55,007 bases of DNA from Cyanophora paradoxa. Taxonomy: Eukaryota > Glaucocystophyceae > Cyanophorales > Cyanophoraceae. The stretch is from the NCBI GenBank assembly GCA_004431415.1, contig QPMI01000334.1, positions 1 to 55,007 of the forward strand. The letters run 5' to 3'. Both the position numbers and the translations under genes were made by a program. Shown here one piece after another: positions 43,501-55,007 of the stretch (position 1 is its first letter; each line of letters starts with the position of its first letter). A model generated the notes under the pieces. That model saw only the letters and a program-made list of their open reading frames with translations. It did not search any database and was not told where the DNA came from.

Positions 43501-46500
43501 GCCTTAGGCAGATGACCCACCCACCAGCAAGTCACTCAGTTGAAGGCCCCAGGATAAGGATCTGCCAGAGAAAAGAAGAAAGATGCACCCCAAATCTCTC
43601 TGGGGGAATCTGCACAAGGCGCTAGCCTCAGAAAGATGACCCACCCACCACCAAGTCACTCAGTCGAACGCCCCAGGTTTCCAATCTGCCACAAAAAAGA
43701 AGAAGGATGCACCCAAAATCTCTCTGGGGGAATATGCACAAGGCGCTAGCCTTAGGCAGATGACCCACCCACCAGCAAATCACTCAGTCGAAGGCCCCAG
43801 GTTTCTGATCTGCCACAAAATAAAAGAAAGATGCACCCCAAATCTTTCTGGGGGGATATGCATCAGGCGCTAGCCTTAGGCAGATGACCCACCCACCAGC
43901 AAGCCACTCAGTCAAAGGCCCCAGGTTTCCGATCTGCCACAAAATAGAAGAAGGATGCACCCCAAATCTCTCTGGGGGATATGCATCAGGCGCTAGCCTT
44001 AAGCAGATGACCCACCCTCCAGCAAGTCACTCAGTCAAAGGCCCCAGGTTTCCGATCTGTGGCAAAATAGAAGAAAGATGCACCCCAAATCTCTATGGGG
44101 GAATATGCACAAGGCGCTAGCCTTAGGCAGATGACCCACCCACGAGCAAGTCACACAGTCGAAGGCCCCAGGTTTCTGATCTGCCACAAAATAAAAGAAA
44201 GATGCACCCCAAATCTTCTGGGGGGATATGCATCAGGCGCTAGCCTTAGGCAGATGACCCACCCACCAGCAAGCCACTCAGTCAAAGGCCCCAGGTTTCC
44301 GATCTGCCACAAAATAGAAGAAAGATGCACCCCAAATCTCTCTGGGGGGATATGCATCAGGCACTAGTCATAGGCAGATGACCCACCCACCAGCAAGTCA
44401 CTCAGTAGAAGGCTCCAGGTTTCCAATCTGCCAGAAAAAAGAAGGATGCACCCCAAATCTCTCGGGGGGAATCTGCACAAGGCGCTAGCCTCAGAAAGAT
44501 GACCCACCCACCACCAAGTCACTCAGTCGAACGCCCCAGGTTTCCGATCTGCCACAAAAAAGAAGAAGGATGCACCCCAAATCTCTCTGGGGGAATATGC
44601 ACAAGGCGCTAGCCTAAGGAAGATGAACCCACCCACCAGCAAGCCACTCAGTCAAAGGCCCCAGGTTTCTGATCCGCCACAAAATAAAAGAAGGATGCAC
44701 CCAAAATCTCTCTGGGGGAATATGCATCAGGCGCTAGCCTTAGGCAGATGACCCACCCACCAGCAAGCCACTCAGTCAAAGGCCCCAGGTTTCCGATCTG
44801 CCACAAAATAAAAGAAAGATGCACCCCAAATGTTTCTGGGGGGATATGCATCAGGCACTAGTCATAGGCAGATGACCCACCCACCAGCAAATCACTCAGT
44901 CAAAGGCCCCAGGATAAGGATCTGCCAGAGAAAAGAAGAAAGATGCACCCCAAATCTCTCTGGGGGAATCTGCACAAGGCGCTAGCCTCAGAAAGATGAC
45001 CCACCCACCACCAAGTCACTCAGTCGAACGCCCCAGGTTTCCGATCTGCCACAAAAAAGAAGAAGGATGCACCCAAAATCTCTCTGGGGGAATATGCACA
45101 AGGCGCTAGCCTCAGGCAGATGACCCACCCACCAGCAAGTCACTCAGTTGAAGGCCCCAGGATAAGGATCTGCCAGAGAAAAGAAGAAAGATGCACCCCA
45201 AATCTCTCTGGGGGAATCTGCACAAGGCGCTAGCCTCAGAAAGATGACCCACCCACCACCAAGTCACTCAGTCGAACGCCCCAGGTTTCCGATCTGCCAC
45301 AAAAAGAAGAAGGATGCACCCCAAATCTCTCTGGGGGAATATGCACAAGGCGCTAGCCTTAGGCAGATGACCCACCCACCAGCAAGCCACTCAGTCAAAG
45401 GCCCCAGGTTTCCGATCTGCCACAAAATAGAAGAAGGATGCACCCCAAATCTCTCTGGGGGGATATGCATCAGGCGCTAGCCTTAAGCAGATGACCCACC
45501 CTCCAGCAAGTCACTCAGTCAAAGGCCCCAGGTTTCCGATCTGTGGCAAAATAGAAGAAAGATGCACCCCAAATCTCTATGGGGGAATATGCACAAGGCG
45601 CTAGCCTTAGGCAGATGACCCACCCACGAGCAAGTCACTCAGTCAAAGGCCCCAGGTTTCTGATCTGCCCCAAAATAAAAGAAAGATGCACCCCAAATCT
45701 TCTGGGGGGATATGCATCAGGCGCTAGCCTTAGGCAGATGACCCACCCACCAGCAAGCCACTCAGTCAAAGGCCCCAGGTTTCCGATCTGCCACAAAATA
45801 GAAGAAAGATGCACCCCAAATCTCTCTGGGGGGATATGCATCAGGCACTAGTCATAGGCAGATGACCCACCCACCAGCAAGTCACTCAGTAGAAGGCTCC
45901 AGGTTTCCAATCTGCCAGAAAAAAGAAGAAAGATGCACCCCAAATCTCTCTGGGGGAATATGCACAAGGCGCTAGCCTTAGACAGATGACCCACCCACCA
46001 CCAAGTCACTCAGTCGAACGTCCCAGGTTTCCGATCTGCCACAAAAAAGAAGAAGGATGCACCCCAAATCTCTCTGGGGGAATATGCACAAGGCGCTAGC
46101 CTAAGGAAGATGAACCCACCCACCAGCAAGCCACTGAGTCAAAGGCCCCAGGTTTCTGATCCGCCACAAAATAAAAGAAGGATAATACCCATATCTCTCT
46201 GGGGGAACATGCACAAGGTGCTAGCCTTAGGCAGATGACCCACCCACCAGCAAATCACTCAGTCGAAGGCCCCAGGTTTCCGATCTGCCACAAAATAGAA
46301 GAAAGATGCACCCCAAATCTCTCTGGGGGGATATGCATCAGGCGCTAGCCTTAGGCAGATGACCCACCCTCCAGCAAGTCACTCAGTCAAAGGCCCCAGG
46401 TTTCGGATCTGTGGCAAAATAGAAGAAAGATGCACCCCAAATCTCTCTGGGGGAATATGCACAAGGCGCTAGCATTAGGCAGATGAGCCACCCACCAGCA

Positions 46501-46836
46501 AGTCACTCAGTTGAAGGCCCCAGGATAAGTATCTGCCACAAAACAAAAGAAGGATGGCCTCAGTTGAAGGCCCCAGGTTTCCGATCTGTGGCAAAATAGA
46601 AGAAGGATGCACCCCAAATCTCTCTGGGGGGATATGCATCAGGCGCTAGCCTTAGGCAGATGACCCACCCTCCAGCAAGTCACTCAGTCAAAGGCCCCAG
46701 GTTTCCGATCTGTGGCAAAATAGAAGAAGGATGCACCCCAAATCTCTCTGGGGGAATACGCACAAGGCGCTAGCCTTAGAAAGATGCATCCCACATCTTT
46801 GGGGGAATATGCACAAGGAGCTAGCCTGAGAAGATG

Positions 46837-46985
46837 ACCCACCCACCAGCAAGTCACTCAGAAGGAGGCCCAAGGTTTAGGATCTGTGACAAAATACAGA
46901 GAGATTTGGGGTGCGTCTTTCTTGTATTTTGTCACAGATCTTAATTGTTGGGCCTCCTTCTGAGTTACTTGCTGGTGGGTGGGTA
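46837..46985. repeat. Foldback (hairpin) within satellite array A
   Basis: acccacccaccagcaagtca through ggcccaaggtttaggatctg and tgacaaaatacag is followed, after ~20 bp, by its reverse complement with a few differences (gtattttgtcacagatctta, gggcctccttctgagttact, tgctggtgggtgggtaac). Each arm is about 60-65 bp. It is a local inversion of half a monomer against the next. Confidence 0.88.
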
Positions 46986-47147
46986 ACTCATCTTCCTCAC
47001 ACCCACCAGCAAGTCACTCAGTCAAAGGCCCCAGGTTTCTGATCTGCCACAAAATAGAAGAAGATGCACCCCAAATCTCTCTGGGGGAATATCCACAAGG
47101 TGCTTGCCTTAGGCAGATGAACACACCCACCAGCAAGTCACTCAACC

Positions 47148-47200
47148 GGAGGCCCCAGGTTTAGGATGTTTCTTTTCTAGTCCCTGACGTGGGGTCTAGC
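47148..47200 (+). repeat. Short segment shared with the left flank of the glycosyltransferase gene
   Basis: ggccccaggtttaggatgtttcttttctag, then tccctgacgtggggtc, matches 47371-47416 (there tcccggacgtggggtc) except for a few bases. The first copy runs back into satellite; the second leads into the unique DNA carrying the gene. Confidence 0.88.
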
Positions 47201-47460
47201 CTTAGGCAGATGACCCTTCCAACCAGCAAGTCACTCAGTCGAATCCCCCAGGTTTCCGATCTGCCACAAAAAAGAAGAAAGATGCACCCCAAATCTCTAT
47301 GGGGGAATATGCACAAGGCGCTAGCCTTAGGCAGATGACCCACCCACCAGCAAGTCACTCAACCTGAGGCCCCAGGTTTAGGATGTTTCTTTTCTAGTCC
47401 CGGACGTGGGGTCGGCCCCCCCCACCCCCTGATTTCCCACTGCAGCCGCGGGGGGAGCGT

Positions 47461-48444
47461 ATGAAGGGGAATCCAGTGGTCGAACAATGCCCCAGGAGAA
47501 CGGCGATGTTGGCATTGACTTTTTTGGTTCTGTTATCCAGTAATGCGATCGCTTTGCCAACCGTGTCCGTTGTGTATGTCACGAAACGTCCCGGTGGATT
47601 GGATGTGCTCTTGGCTTCTCTGGCTGAGCAAACATTTAAACATTTTGAGCTTGTGATTGTTGATGAGTTGGCGAGCTCAAGGATTTCGAATGTGATGCGA
47701 ATGTGTGAGATGCTAAAGATAAGGTTGCGGTTCATGGGTCCTAGTAGACCTGCTCATCCTGATCTCACATGGGTTCCATACTCGATCAATCGCGCCCTAA
47801 ACACCGCGCTTGAACACGTTGCTACTTCACTAGTTGTTTTTTTGCAAGACTTTATTTTCACCGAGAGTTGCTTCCTCGAAGAAGTTGTGCTTCATTACGC
47901 CGACATCGCCAATTCAAAAACGCTGTTGAGTTTTCCCATTTCGGTCTTAAATGGTCCAACTGATCTTCTCGTTCGAGATCTAAAGCGCCCTGACACCGTT
48001 TTTTCTGAGCTCTTTAATCCCTCGTCATTAGCTCCATGGAAACTTAATGTAACTCTCTCTGCTCCGCGCGAATTGTTTATCAATGGTGTGCCAGCCCCCA
48101 ACGGCGTCATCAAGAGCTTGCAGTTTTGGGAAATTGCTGCTGCAGCTGCACCAACGCATGTCATTCGCGATCTGAATGGATTCGATGAAATTCTCGACAT
48201 TGGACATGATTGCAATGAACTGTTTCTTTCCTCCAAAGCAAGGCTTCTCGGGTACACAACTGTGATAACCACCATGTGCCACGTCTTTCACCTCAATCAC
48301 CGCTTGATCCCTGGACACAGAGAGCTCTGGGACAGGGCTCCAGGAGAGGCTGTAAATGGTCAGCGGTATATTGAGCTCATGAGAAGACTTAAAAAACAGC
48401 AATTGTCATCTTCCAGCTTGTATGGCTTGTACATTCCAAGTTGA
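47461..48444 (+). CDS. Glycosyltransferase-like protein (GT-A fold, family 2 type), intronless
   Basis: 327 codons from the ATG at 47461; a second ATG at codon 16 starts a signal-peptide-like segment (MLALTFLVLLSSNAIALP), so the protein may be secretory or Golgi. The GT-A pattern follows: VSVVYVTKRPGG (35-46), SLAEQTFKHFELVIVDE (53-69), YSINRALNTALEHV (107-120), VVFLQDF (125-131) where a D-x-D metal motif usually sits, then NGFDE (239-243), GHDCNE (248-253) and ARLLGY. It would transfer a sugar from a nucleotide sugar, but LQDF lacks the second Asp, so activity is uncertain. The gene has no intron, unlike most genes here, reads AT-richer than its neighbours and is embedded in satellite. These features suggest transfer or retro-insertion, for example from a large DNA virus of algae; that is inference. 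Confidence 0.7.
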   Translation: MKGNPVVEQCPRRTAMLALTFLVLLSSNAIALPTVSVVYVTKRPGGLDVLLASLAEQTFKHFELVIVDELASSRISNVMRMCEMLKIRLRFMGPSRPAHPDLTWVPYSINRALNTALEHVATSLVVFLQDFIFTESCFLEEVVLHYADIANSKTLLSFPISVLNGPTDLLVRDLKRPDTVFSELFNPSSLAPWKLNVTLSAPRELFINGVPAPNGVIKSLQFWEIAAAAAPTHVIRDLNGFDEILDIGHDCNELFLSSKARLLGYTTVITTMCHVFHLNHRLIPGHRELWDRAPGEAVNGQRYIELMRRLKKQQLSSSSLYGLYIPS

Positions 48445-48534
48445 TGTGTTCAGTAAAACTTTCCCCTTGAGTCCGAGGGCGCTGGAGACGCCCAGCATAC
48501 CCCTGCCTGGTGTTTTTGGTGGGTGGGGACCGAT

Positions 48535-48893
48535 GAAACCACCCACCACCAAGTCACTCAGTCGAAGGCCCCAGAAGATGGATGCACCCCAAATCTCTCT
48601 AAAACAACATGCACAAGGCGCTAGCCTCAGCCAGATGAAGGCACCCACCAGCAAGTCACCCAGTCGAAGGCTGCAGGTTTCTGATCTGTGACAAAAATGA
48701 AGAAAGATGCACCCCAAACCTCTCTGGGGGAATATGCACAAGGCGCTAGCCTGAGCCAGATGAACCCACCCACCAGCAAGTCACTCAGTCAAAGGGCCCA
48801 GGTTTCGGATCCGCCACAAAAAAAGCCAGATGCATCCCAAATCTCTCTGGGGGAATATGCACAGGCGCTAGCCTTAGGAAGATGAACCCACAA
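48535..48893 (+). repeat. Satellite block B (plus orientation, diverged)
   Basis: About three monomers after the glycosyltransferase gene, more diverged than array A (for example aaagccagatgcatcccaaa). The block ends at gaagatgaacccacaaacat, where orientation flips. Confidence 0.9.
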
Positions 48894-49530
48894 ACATCAT
48901 CTTCCTAAGGCTAGCGCCTTGGGAATATTCCCCCAGAGAGATTTGGAGTGCATCTGTCTTCGGTTTTCTAGCACATTGGAAACCTGGGGCCTTGGACTGA
49001 GTGACATGCTGGTGGGTGGGTCATCTGTTTAAGGCTAGCGCCTTGTGCATATCCCCCCAGAGAGAATTGGGGTGCATCTTTCTTCTATTTTGTGGCAGAT
49101 TGGAAATCTGGGGCCTTCGACTGAGTGACTTGCAGGTGGGTGGGTCATCTTCCTAAGGCTAGCGCCTTGGGCATATTCCCCCAGAGAGATTTGGGGTGCA
49201 TGTTTCTTCTTTTTTCTGGCAGATTGGAAACCTGGGGCTTTTGATTTCGTGACTTGTGGGTGGGTGGGTCATCTGCCTAAGGCTAGCGCCTTGTGCATTT
49301 CCCCCCAGAGAGATTTGAAGTGCATCTTTCTTCTATTTTGTGGCAGATTGGATATCTGGGGCCTTCGACTGAGTGACTTGCAGGTGGGTGGGTCATTTGC
49401 CCAAGGCTAGCGCCTTGGGCATATTCCCCCAGAGAGATTTGGGGTGCATGTTTCTTCTTTTTTCTGGCAGATTGGAAACCTGGGGCCTTTGACTGAGTGA
49501 CTTGCTTTTAGGTGGGTCATCTGCCTGGAT
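48894..49530 (-). repeat. Satellite block C (inverted orientation)
   Basis: About five monomers in reverse complement (aaggctagcgccttg, ccccagagagatttggggtg, gactgagtgacttgc). The switch at ~48894 makes a hairpin: gcgctagccttaggaagatg on one side and catcttcctaaggctagcgc on the other, ~10 bp apart. Confidence 0.93.
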
Positions 49531-49834
49531 GAGCTCGCCGCCAGTAAGATGTATTCATAGTCAGAATTGTAGAAAGATAGATAGACAGATAGATGATCCC
49601 CCAAAGAATTCGAATTCAGTTTTGAATTCAGTGTGTCAGCTGGTTGAGTTCACCATCGACCAGTCAGATGAATTGGCAGTCAGAATCGAATATAGATCAT
49701 CCCCCAAAGAACCAGATACCACGCTTTGATATACTTCTAGCCAGACCGCATACACCAGAGCTAGCCTGGCAAATATTTGTGGCAAAACCTGCTTGCTGGG
49801 CGAGAACCGGGCTAGCCATGGCTCTCTAGTAGCT
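49531..49834. other. Unique island within satellite
   Basis: About 300 bp not resembling the satellite. It contains a gatagatagacagatagat run (49569-49594) and two related pieces ending in gatcatcccccaaagaa or gatgatcccccaaagaa. Two short plus frames are open but nothing is recognised. Confidence 0.6.
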
Positions 49835-52800
49835 GGCGGTAGCCTTAGGCAGATGAGCCACCCACCAGCAAGTCACCCAGTCGGAGGCCGCAGGTTTCTC
49901 ATCTGCCACAAACAAGGAGAAAGATGCACCCCAAATCTCTCTGGGGGAATATGCACAAGGCGCTAGCCTTAGGAAGATGACCCACCCACCACCAAGTCAC
50001 TCAGTCAGAGGCCCCAGGTTTCTGATCTGTGACAAAAAAGAAGCAAGATGCACCCCAAATCTCTCTTGGGGAACATGCACAAGGCGCTAGCCTTAGGAAG
50101 ATGGCCCACCCACCCGCAAGTCACACAGTCAGAGGCCCCAGGTTTCCAATCAGCCACAAAAAAGAAGAAAGATGCACCCCGAATCTCTCTGGGGGAAGAT
50201 GCACAAGGCGCTAGCCTTACGAAGATGCCCCACCCACCACCAAGTCACTCAGTCGAACGCCCCAGGTTTCCGATCTGCCAGAAAATAGAAGAAGGATGCA
50301 CCCAAAATCTCTCTGGGGGAATATGCACAAGGCGCTTGCCTTAGGCAGATGACCCACCCACCAGCAAGTCACTCAGTTACAGGCTGGAGGTTTGGGATCT
50401 GCCACAAAAAAGACAGATGCATCCCAAATCTCACTAGGGGAATATGCACAAGGCGCTAGCCTTAGGCAGATGACCCACCCACCAGCAAGTCACTCAGGTA
50501 CAGGCTGGAGGTTTGGGATCTGCCACAAAAAAGAAAGATGCATCCTAAATCTCTCTAGGGGAATATGCACAAGGCGCTAGCCTTAGACCACTGACCCACC
50601 CACCAGTAAGTCACTGAGTCAAAGGCCCCAGGGTTCCAATCTGCCAGAAAATAGAAGACAGATGCATCCCAAATCTCTCTGGGGGATGATGCACAAGGCG
50701 CTAGCCTTAGGCAGATGACCCACCCACCAGCAAGTCACTCATTCGAAGGCCCTAGGTTTCCAATCTGCCAGAAAATAGAAGCAAGATGCGCCCCTAATAT
50801 CTCTGGAGGAATATGCAAAAGGGGCTAGCCTTAGGCTGATGACCCACCCACCAGCAAGTCACTCAGTTACAGGCTGGAGGTTTGGGATCTGCCACAAAAA
50901 AGACAGATGCATCCCAAATCTCACTAGGGGAATATGCACAAGGCGCTAGCCTTAGGCAGATGACCCACCCACCAGCAAGTCACTCAGGTACAGGCTGGAG
51001 GTTTGGGATCTGCCACAAAAAAGAAAGATGCATCCTAAATCTCTCTAGGGGAATATGCACAAGGCGCTAGCCTTAGGCACTGACCCACCCACCAGTAAGT
51101 CACTGAGTCAAAGGCCCCAGGGTTCCAATCTGCCAGAAAATAGAAGACAGATGCATCCCAAATCTCTCTGGGGGATGATGCACAAGGCGCTAGCCTTAGG
51201 CAGATGACCCACCCACCAGCAAGTCACTCATTCGAAGGCCCTAGGTTTCCAATCTGCCAGAAAATAGAAGCAAGATGCGCCCCTAATATCTCTGGAGGAA
51301 TATGCAAAAGGGGCTAGCCTTAGGCAGATGACCCACCCACCAGCAAGTCACTCAGTTACAGGCTGGAGGTTTGGGATCTGCCACAAAAAAGACAGATGCA
51401 TCCCAAATCTCTCTAGGGGAATATGCACAAGGCGCTAGCCTTAGGCAGATGACCCACCCACCAGCAAGTCACTCCGATACAGGCTGGAGGTTTGGGATCT
51501 GCCACAAAAAAGACAGATGCATCCCAAATCTCACTAGGGGAATATGCACAAGGCGCTAGCCTTAGGCAGATGACCCACCCACCAGCAAGTCACTCAGGTA
51601 CAGGCTGGAGGTTTGGGATCTGCCACAAAAAAGAAAGATGCATCCTAAATCTCTCTAGGGGAATATGCACAAGGCGCTAGCCTTAGACCACTGACCCACC
51701 CACCAGTAAGTCACTGAGTCAAAGGCCCCAGGGTTCCAATCTGCCAGAAAATAGAAGACAGATGCATCCCAAATCTCTCTGGGGGATGATGCACAAGGCG
51801 CTAGCCTTAGGCAGATGACCCACCCACCAGCAAGTCACTCATTCGAAGGCCCTAGGTTTCCAATCTGCCAGAAAATAGAAGCAAGATGCGCCCCTAATAT
51901 CTCTGGAGGAATATGCAAAAGGGGCTAGCCTTAGGCTGATGACCCACCCACCAGCAAGTCACTCAGTTACAGGCTGGAGGTTTGGGATCTGCCACAAAAA
52001 AGACAGATGCATCCCAAATCTCACTAGGGGAATATGCACAAGGCGCTAGCCTTAGGCAGATGACCCACCCACCAGCAAGTCACTCAGGTACAGGCTGGAG
52101 GTTTGGGATCTGCCACAAAAAAGAAAGATGCATCCTAAATCTCTCTAGGGGAATATGCACAAGGCGCTAGCCTTAGGCCACTGACCCACCCACCAGTAAG
52201 TCACTGAGTCAAAGGCCCCAGGGTTCCAATCTGCCAGAAAATAGAAGACAGATGCATCCCAAATCTCTCTGGGGGATGATGCACAAGGCGCTAGCCTTAG
52301 GCAGATGACCCACCCACCAGCAAGTCACTCATTCGAAGGCCTAGGTTTCCAATCTGCCAGAAATAGAAGCAAGATGCGCCCTAATATCTCTGGAGGAATA
52401 TGCAAAAGGGGCTAGCCTTAGGCAGATGACCCACCCACCAGCAAGTCACTCAGTTACAGGCTGGAGGTTTGGGATCTGCCACAAAAAAGACAGATGCATC
52501 CCAAATCTCTCTAGGGGAATATGCACAAGGCGCTAGCCTTAGGCAGATGACCCACCCACCAGCAAGTCACTCCGATACAGGCTGGAGGTTTGGGATCTGC
52601 CACAAAAAGGACAGATGCATCCCAAATCTCACTAGGGGAATATGCACAAGGCGCTAGCCTTAGGCAGATGACCCACCCACCAGCAAGTCACTCCGATACA
52701 GGCTGGAGGTTTGGGATCTGCCACAAAAAAGAAAGATGCATCCCAAATCTCTCTAGGGGAATATGCACAAGGCGCTAGCCTTAGGCCGATGACCCACCCA

Positions 52801-55007
52801 CCAGCAAGTCACTCGTTCGAAGGCCCAGGGTTCCAATCTGCCAGAAAATAGAAGACAGATGCATCCCAAATCTCTCTAGGGAATATGCACAAGGCGCTAG
52901 CCTTAGGCAGATGACCCACCCACCAGCAAGTCACTCATTCGAAGGCCCTAGGTTTCCAATCTGCCAGAAAATAGAAGCAAGATGCGCCCCAAATATCTCT
53001 GGAGGAATATGCAAAAGGGGCTAGCCTTAGGCAGATGACCCACCCACCAGCAAGTCACTCAGTTACAGGCTGGAGGTTTGGGATCTGCCACAAAAAGGAC
53101 AGATGCATCCAAAATCTCTCTAGGGGAATATGCACAAGGCGCTAGCCTTAGGCAGATGACCCACCCACCAGCAAGTCACTCAATTACAGGCTGGACGTTT
53201 GGGATCTGCCACAAAAAAGACAGATGCATCCCAAATCTCTCTAGGGGAATATGCACAAGGCGCTAGCCTTAGGCAGATGACCCACCCACCAGCAAGTCAC
53301 TCAGTTACAGGCTGGAGGTTTGGGATCTGCCACAAAAAAGACAGATGCATCCCAAATCTCTCTGGAGGAATATGCACAAGGCGCTAGCCTTAGGCAGATG
53401 ACCCACCCACCAGCAAGTCACTCCGTTACAGGCTGGAGGTTTGGGATCTGCCACAAAAAGGACAGATGCATCCCAAATCTCACTAGGGGAATATGCACAA
53501 GGCGCTAGCCTTAGGCAGATGACCCACCCACCAGCAAGTCACTCATTCGAAGGCCTAGGTTTCCAATCTGCCAGAAAATAGAAGCAAGATGCGCCCCAAA
53601 TATCTCTGGAGGAATATGCAAAAGGGGCTAGCCTTAGGCAGATGACCCACCCACCAGCAAGTCACTCAATTACAGGCTGGACGTTTGGGATCTGCCACAA
53701 AAAAGACAGATGCATCCCAAATCTCTCTAGGGGAATATGCACAAGGCGCTAGCCTTAGGCAGATGACCCACCCACCAGCAAGTCACTCAGTTACAGGCTG
53801 GAGGTTTGGGATCTGCCACAAAAAAGACAGATGCATCCCAAATCTCTCTGGAGGAATATGCACAAGGCGCTAGCCTTAGGCAGATGACCCACCCACCAGC
53901 AAGTCACTCAATTACAGGCTGGACGTTTGGGATCTGCCACAAAAAGGACGGATGCATCCCAAATCTCACTAGGGGAATATGCACAAGGCGCTAGCCTTAG
54001 GCAGATGACCCACCCACCAGCAAGTCACTCATTCGAAGGCCCTAGGTTTCCAATCTGCCAGAAAATAGAAACAAGATGCGCCCCAAATATCTCTGGAGGA
54101 ATATGAAAAAGGGGCTAGCCTTAGGCAGATGACCCACCCACCAGCAAGTCACTCAGTTACAGGCTGGAGGTTTGGGATCTGCCACAAAAAGGACAGATGC
54201 ATCCCAAATCTCACTAGGCGAATATGCACAAGGCGCTAGCCTTAGGCAGATGACCCACCCACCAGCAAGTCACTCATTCGAAGGCCCTAGGTTTCCAATC
54301 TGTCAGAAAATAGAAGCAAGATGCGCCCCAAATATCTCTGGAGGAATATGCAAAAGGGGCTAGCCTTAGGCAGATGACCCACCCACCAGCAAGTCACTCA
54401 GTTACAGGCTGGAGGTTTGGGATCTGCCACAAAAAGGACAGATGCATCCCAAATCTCTCTAGGGAATATGCACAAGGCGCTAGCCTTAGGCAGATGACCC
54501 ACCCACCAGCAAGTCACTCAGTTACAGGCTGGAGGTTTGGGATCTGCCACAAAAAAGACAGATGCATCCCAAATCTCTCTGGAGGAATATGCACAAGGCG
54601 CTAGCCTTAGGGAGATGACCCACCCACCAGCAAGTCACTCCGTTACAGGCTGGAGGTTTGGGATCTGCCACAAAAAGGACAGATGCATCCCAAATCTCAC
54701 TAGGGGAATATGCACAAGGCGCTAGCCTTAGGCAGATGACCCACCCACCAGCAAGTCACTCATTCGAAGGCCCTAGGTTTCCAATCTGCCAGAAAATAGA
54801 AACAAGATGCGCCCCAAATATCTCTGGAGGAATATGAAAAAGGGGCTAGCCTTAGGCAGATGACCCACCCACCAGCAAGTCACTCAGTTACAGGCTGGAG
54901 GTTTGGGATCTGCCACAAAAAGGACAGATGCATCCCAAATCTCACTAGGCGAATATGCACAAGGCGCTAGCCTTAGGCAGATGACCCACCCACCAGCAAG
55001 TCACTCA
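49835..55007 (+). repeat. Satellite array D (121-bp monomer, 4-monomer higher-order repeat), continues past the window
   Basis: Roughly 43 monomers by length. At least two monomer types alternate: one with acaggctggaggtttgggat and agacagatgcatcccaaatc, another with attcgaaggccctaggtttc and aagatgcgcccc...atctctggagg. From ~50392 a four-monomer unit of ~489 bp repeats (50392, 50882, 51371; then 51492, 51982, 52469). Beyond ~52500 the order of types is less regular. It is more homogeneous than array A and shares the core gcgctagccttaggcagatg. Confidence 0.96.

Larger units (their letters stand above)
40526..47400 (+). repeat. Satellite array A (monomer ~121-124 bp)
   Basis: Head-to-tail monomers marked by gcgctagccttaggcagatg, tgacccacccaccagcaagt, aggccccaggtttccgatct and gatgcaccccaaatctctct, roughly 56 copies by length. 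A higher-order arrangement is visible: a block beginning near 41880 is repeated about 1855 bp further on (matching landmarks at 42029/43884, 42295/44151 and 42792/44648), and part again about 1484 bp later (44151/45635). Open frames of 60-160 codons across monomers arise because small indels shift the frame; they are not called as genes. Confidence 0.96.

Noticed and set aside
49835-55007. CRISPR array
   Set aside because: Regularly spaced repeats, but the whole 121-bp unit is conserved with no unique spacers, in a eukaryotic genome, and no cas gene is present. It is a satellite.

Overview
This window is nuclear DNA of a eukaryote, most likely a GC-rich unicellular alga or protist. The coding parts only make sense as multi-exon genes. 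Short introns, mostly about 50-80 nt with GT-AG ends plus a few GC-AG, join frames that each carry recognisable domains. I cannot name the species. Nothing looks bacterial: there are no operons, ribosome binding sites, rRNA or convincing tRNA genes.

Layout. 1-6815 is a giant imperfect palindrome. Its outer arms are nearly identical, the inner parts of the arms are GC-rich minisatellite, and an ~830-bp spacer holds one copy of a dispersed repeat (called R here). 6816-9857 is repeat-rich DNA without a confident gene. 9858-39069 is the gene-bearing part. In order it holds an unrecognised gene (-), a SET-like gene (+), a tandem-BRCT gene (-), an unrecognised gene (-), two R copies, a 2-oxoglutarate/Fe(II) dioxygenase gene that best fits the TET/JBP type (-), a weak ORF (+), an F-box/leucine-rich gene (+) with a 729-bp duplication of its 3' end, a chromodomain-SET gene (-), a 399-bp tandem repeat containing exon-like modules, a second F-box gene (+), a small chromodomain-like gene (-), a gene with an acidic tail and a SUMO-interaction-like C-terminus (+), a PARP-type zinc-finger gene (-), and a 4-kb coiled-coil/zinc-finger gene full of in-frame repeats (+).

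From 40526 to the end the window is a ~121-123 bp satellite with higher-order structure. Before it lies a diverged copy of the palindrome arm. The satellite is interrupted by one intronless glycosyltransferase-like gene (47461-48444), by a block in inverted orientation (48894-49530) and by a short unique island (49531-49834).

How the genes may relate: several predicted products are of chromatin or genome-maintenance type (TET/JBP-like, chromodomain-SET, SET-like, chromodomain, tandem BRCT, PARP zinc finger, SUMO-interaction-like tail), and they lie within about 25 kb between two very repetitive blocks. That they work together is inference from content and position only. Exon boundaries were worked out by hand from splice-site phase and domain continuity; no transcript or database evidence was available.
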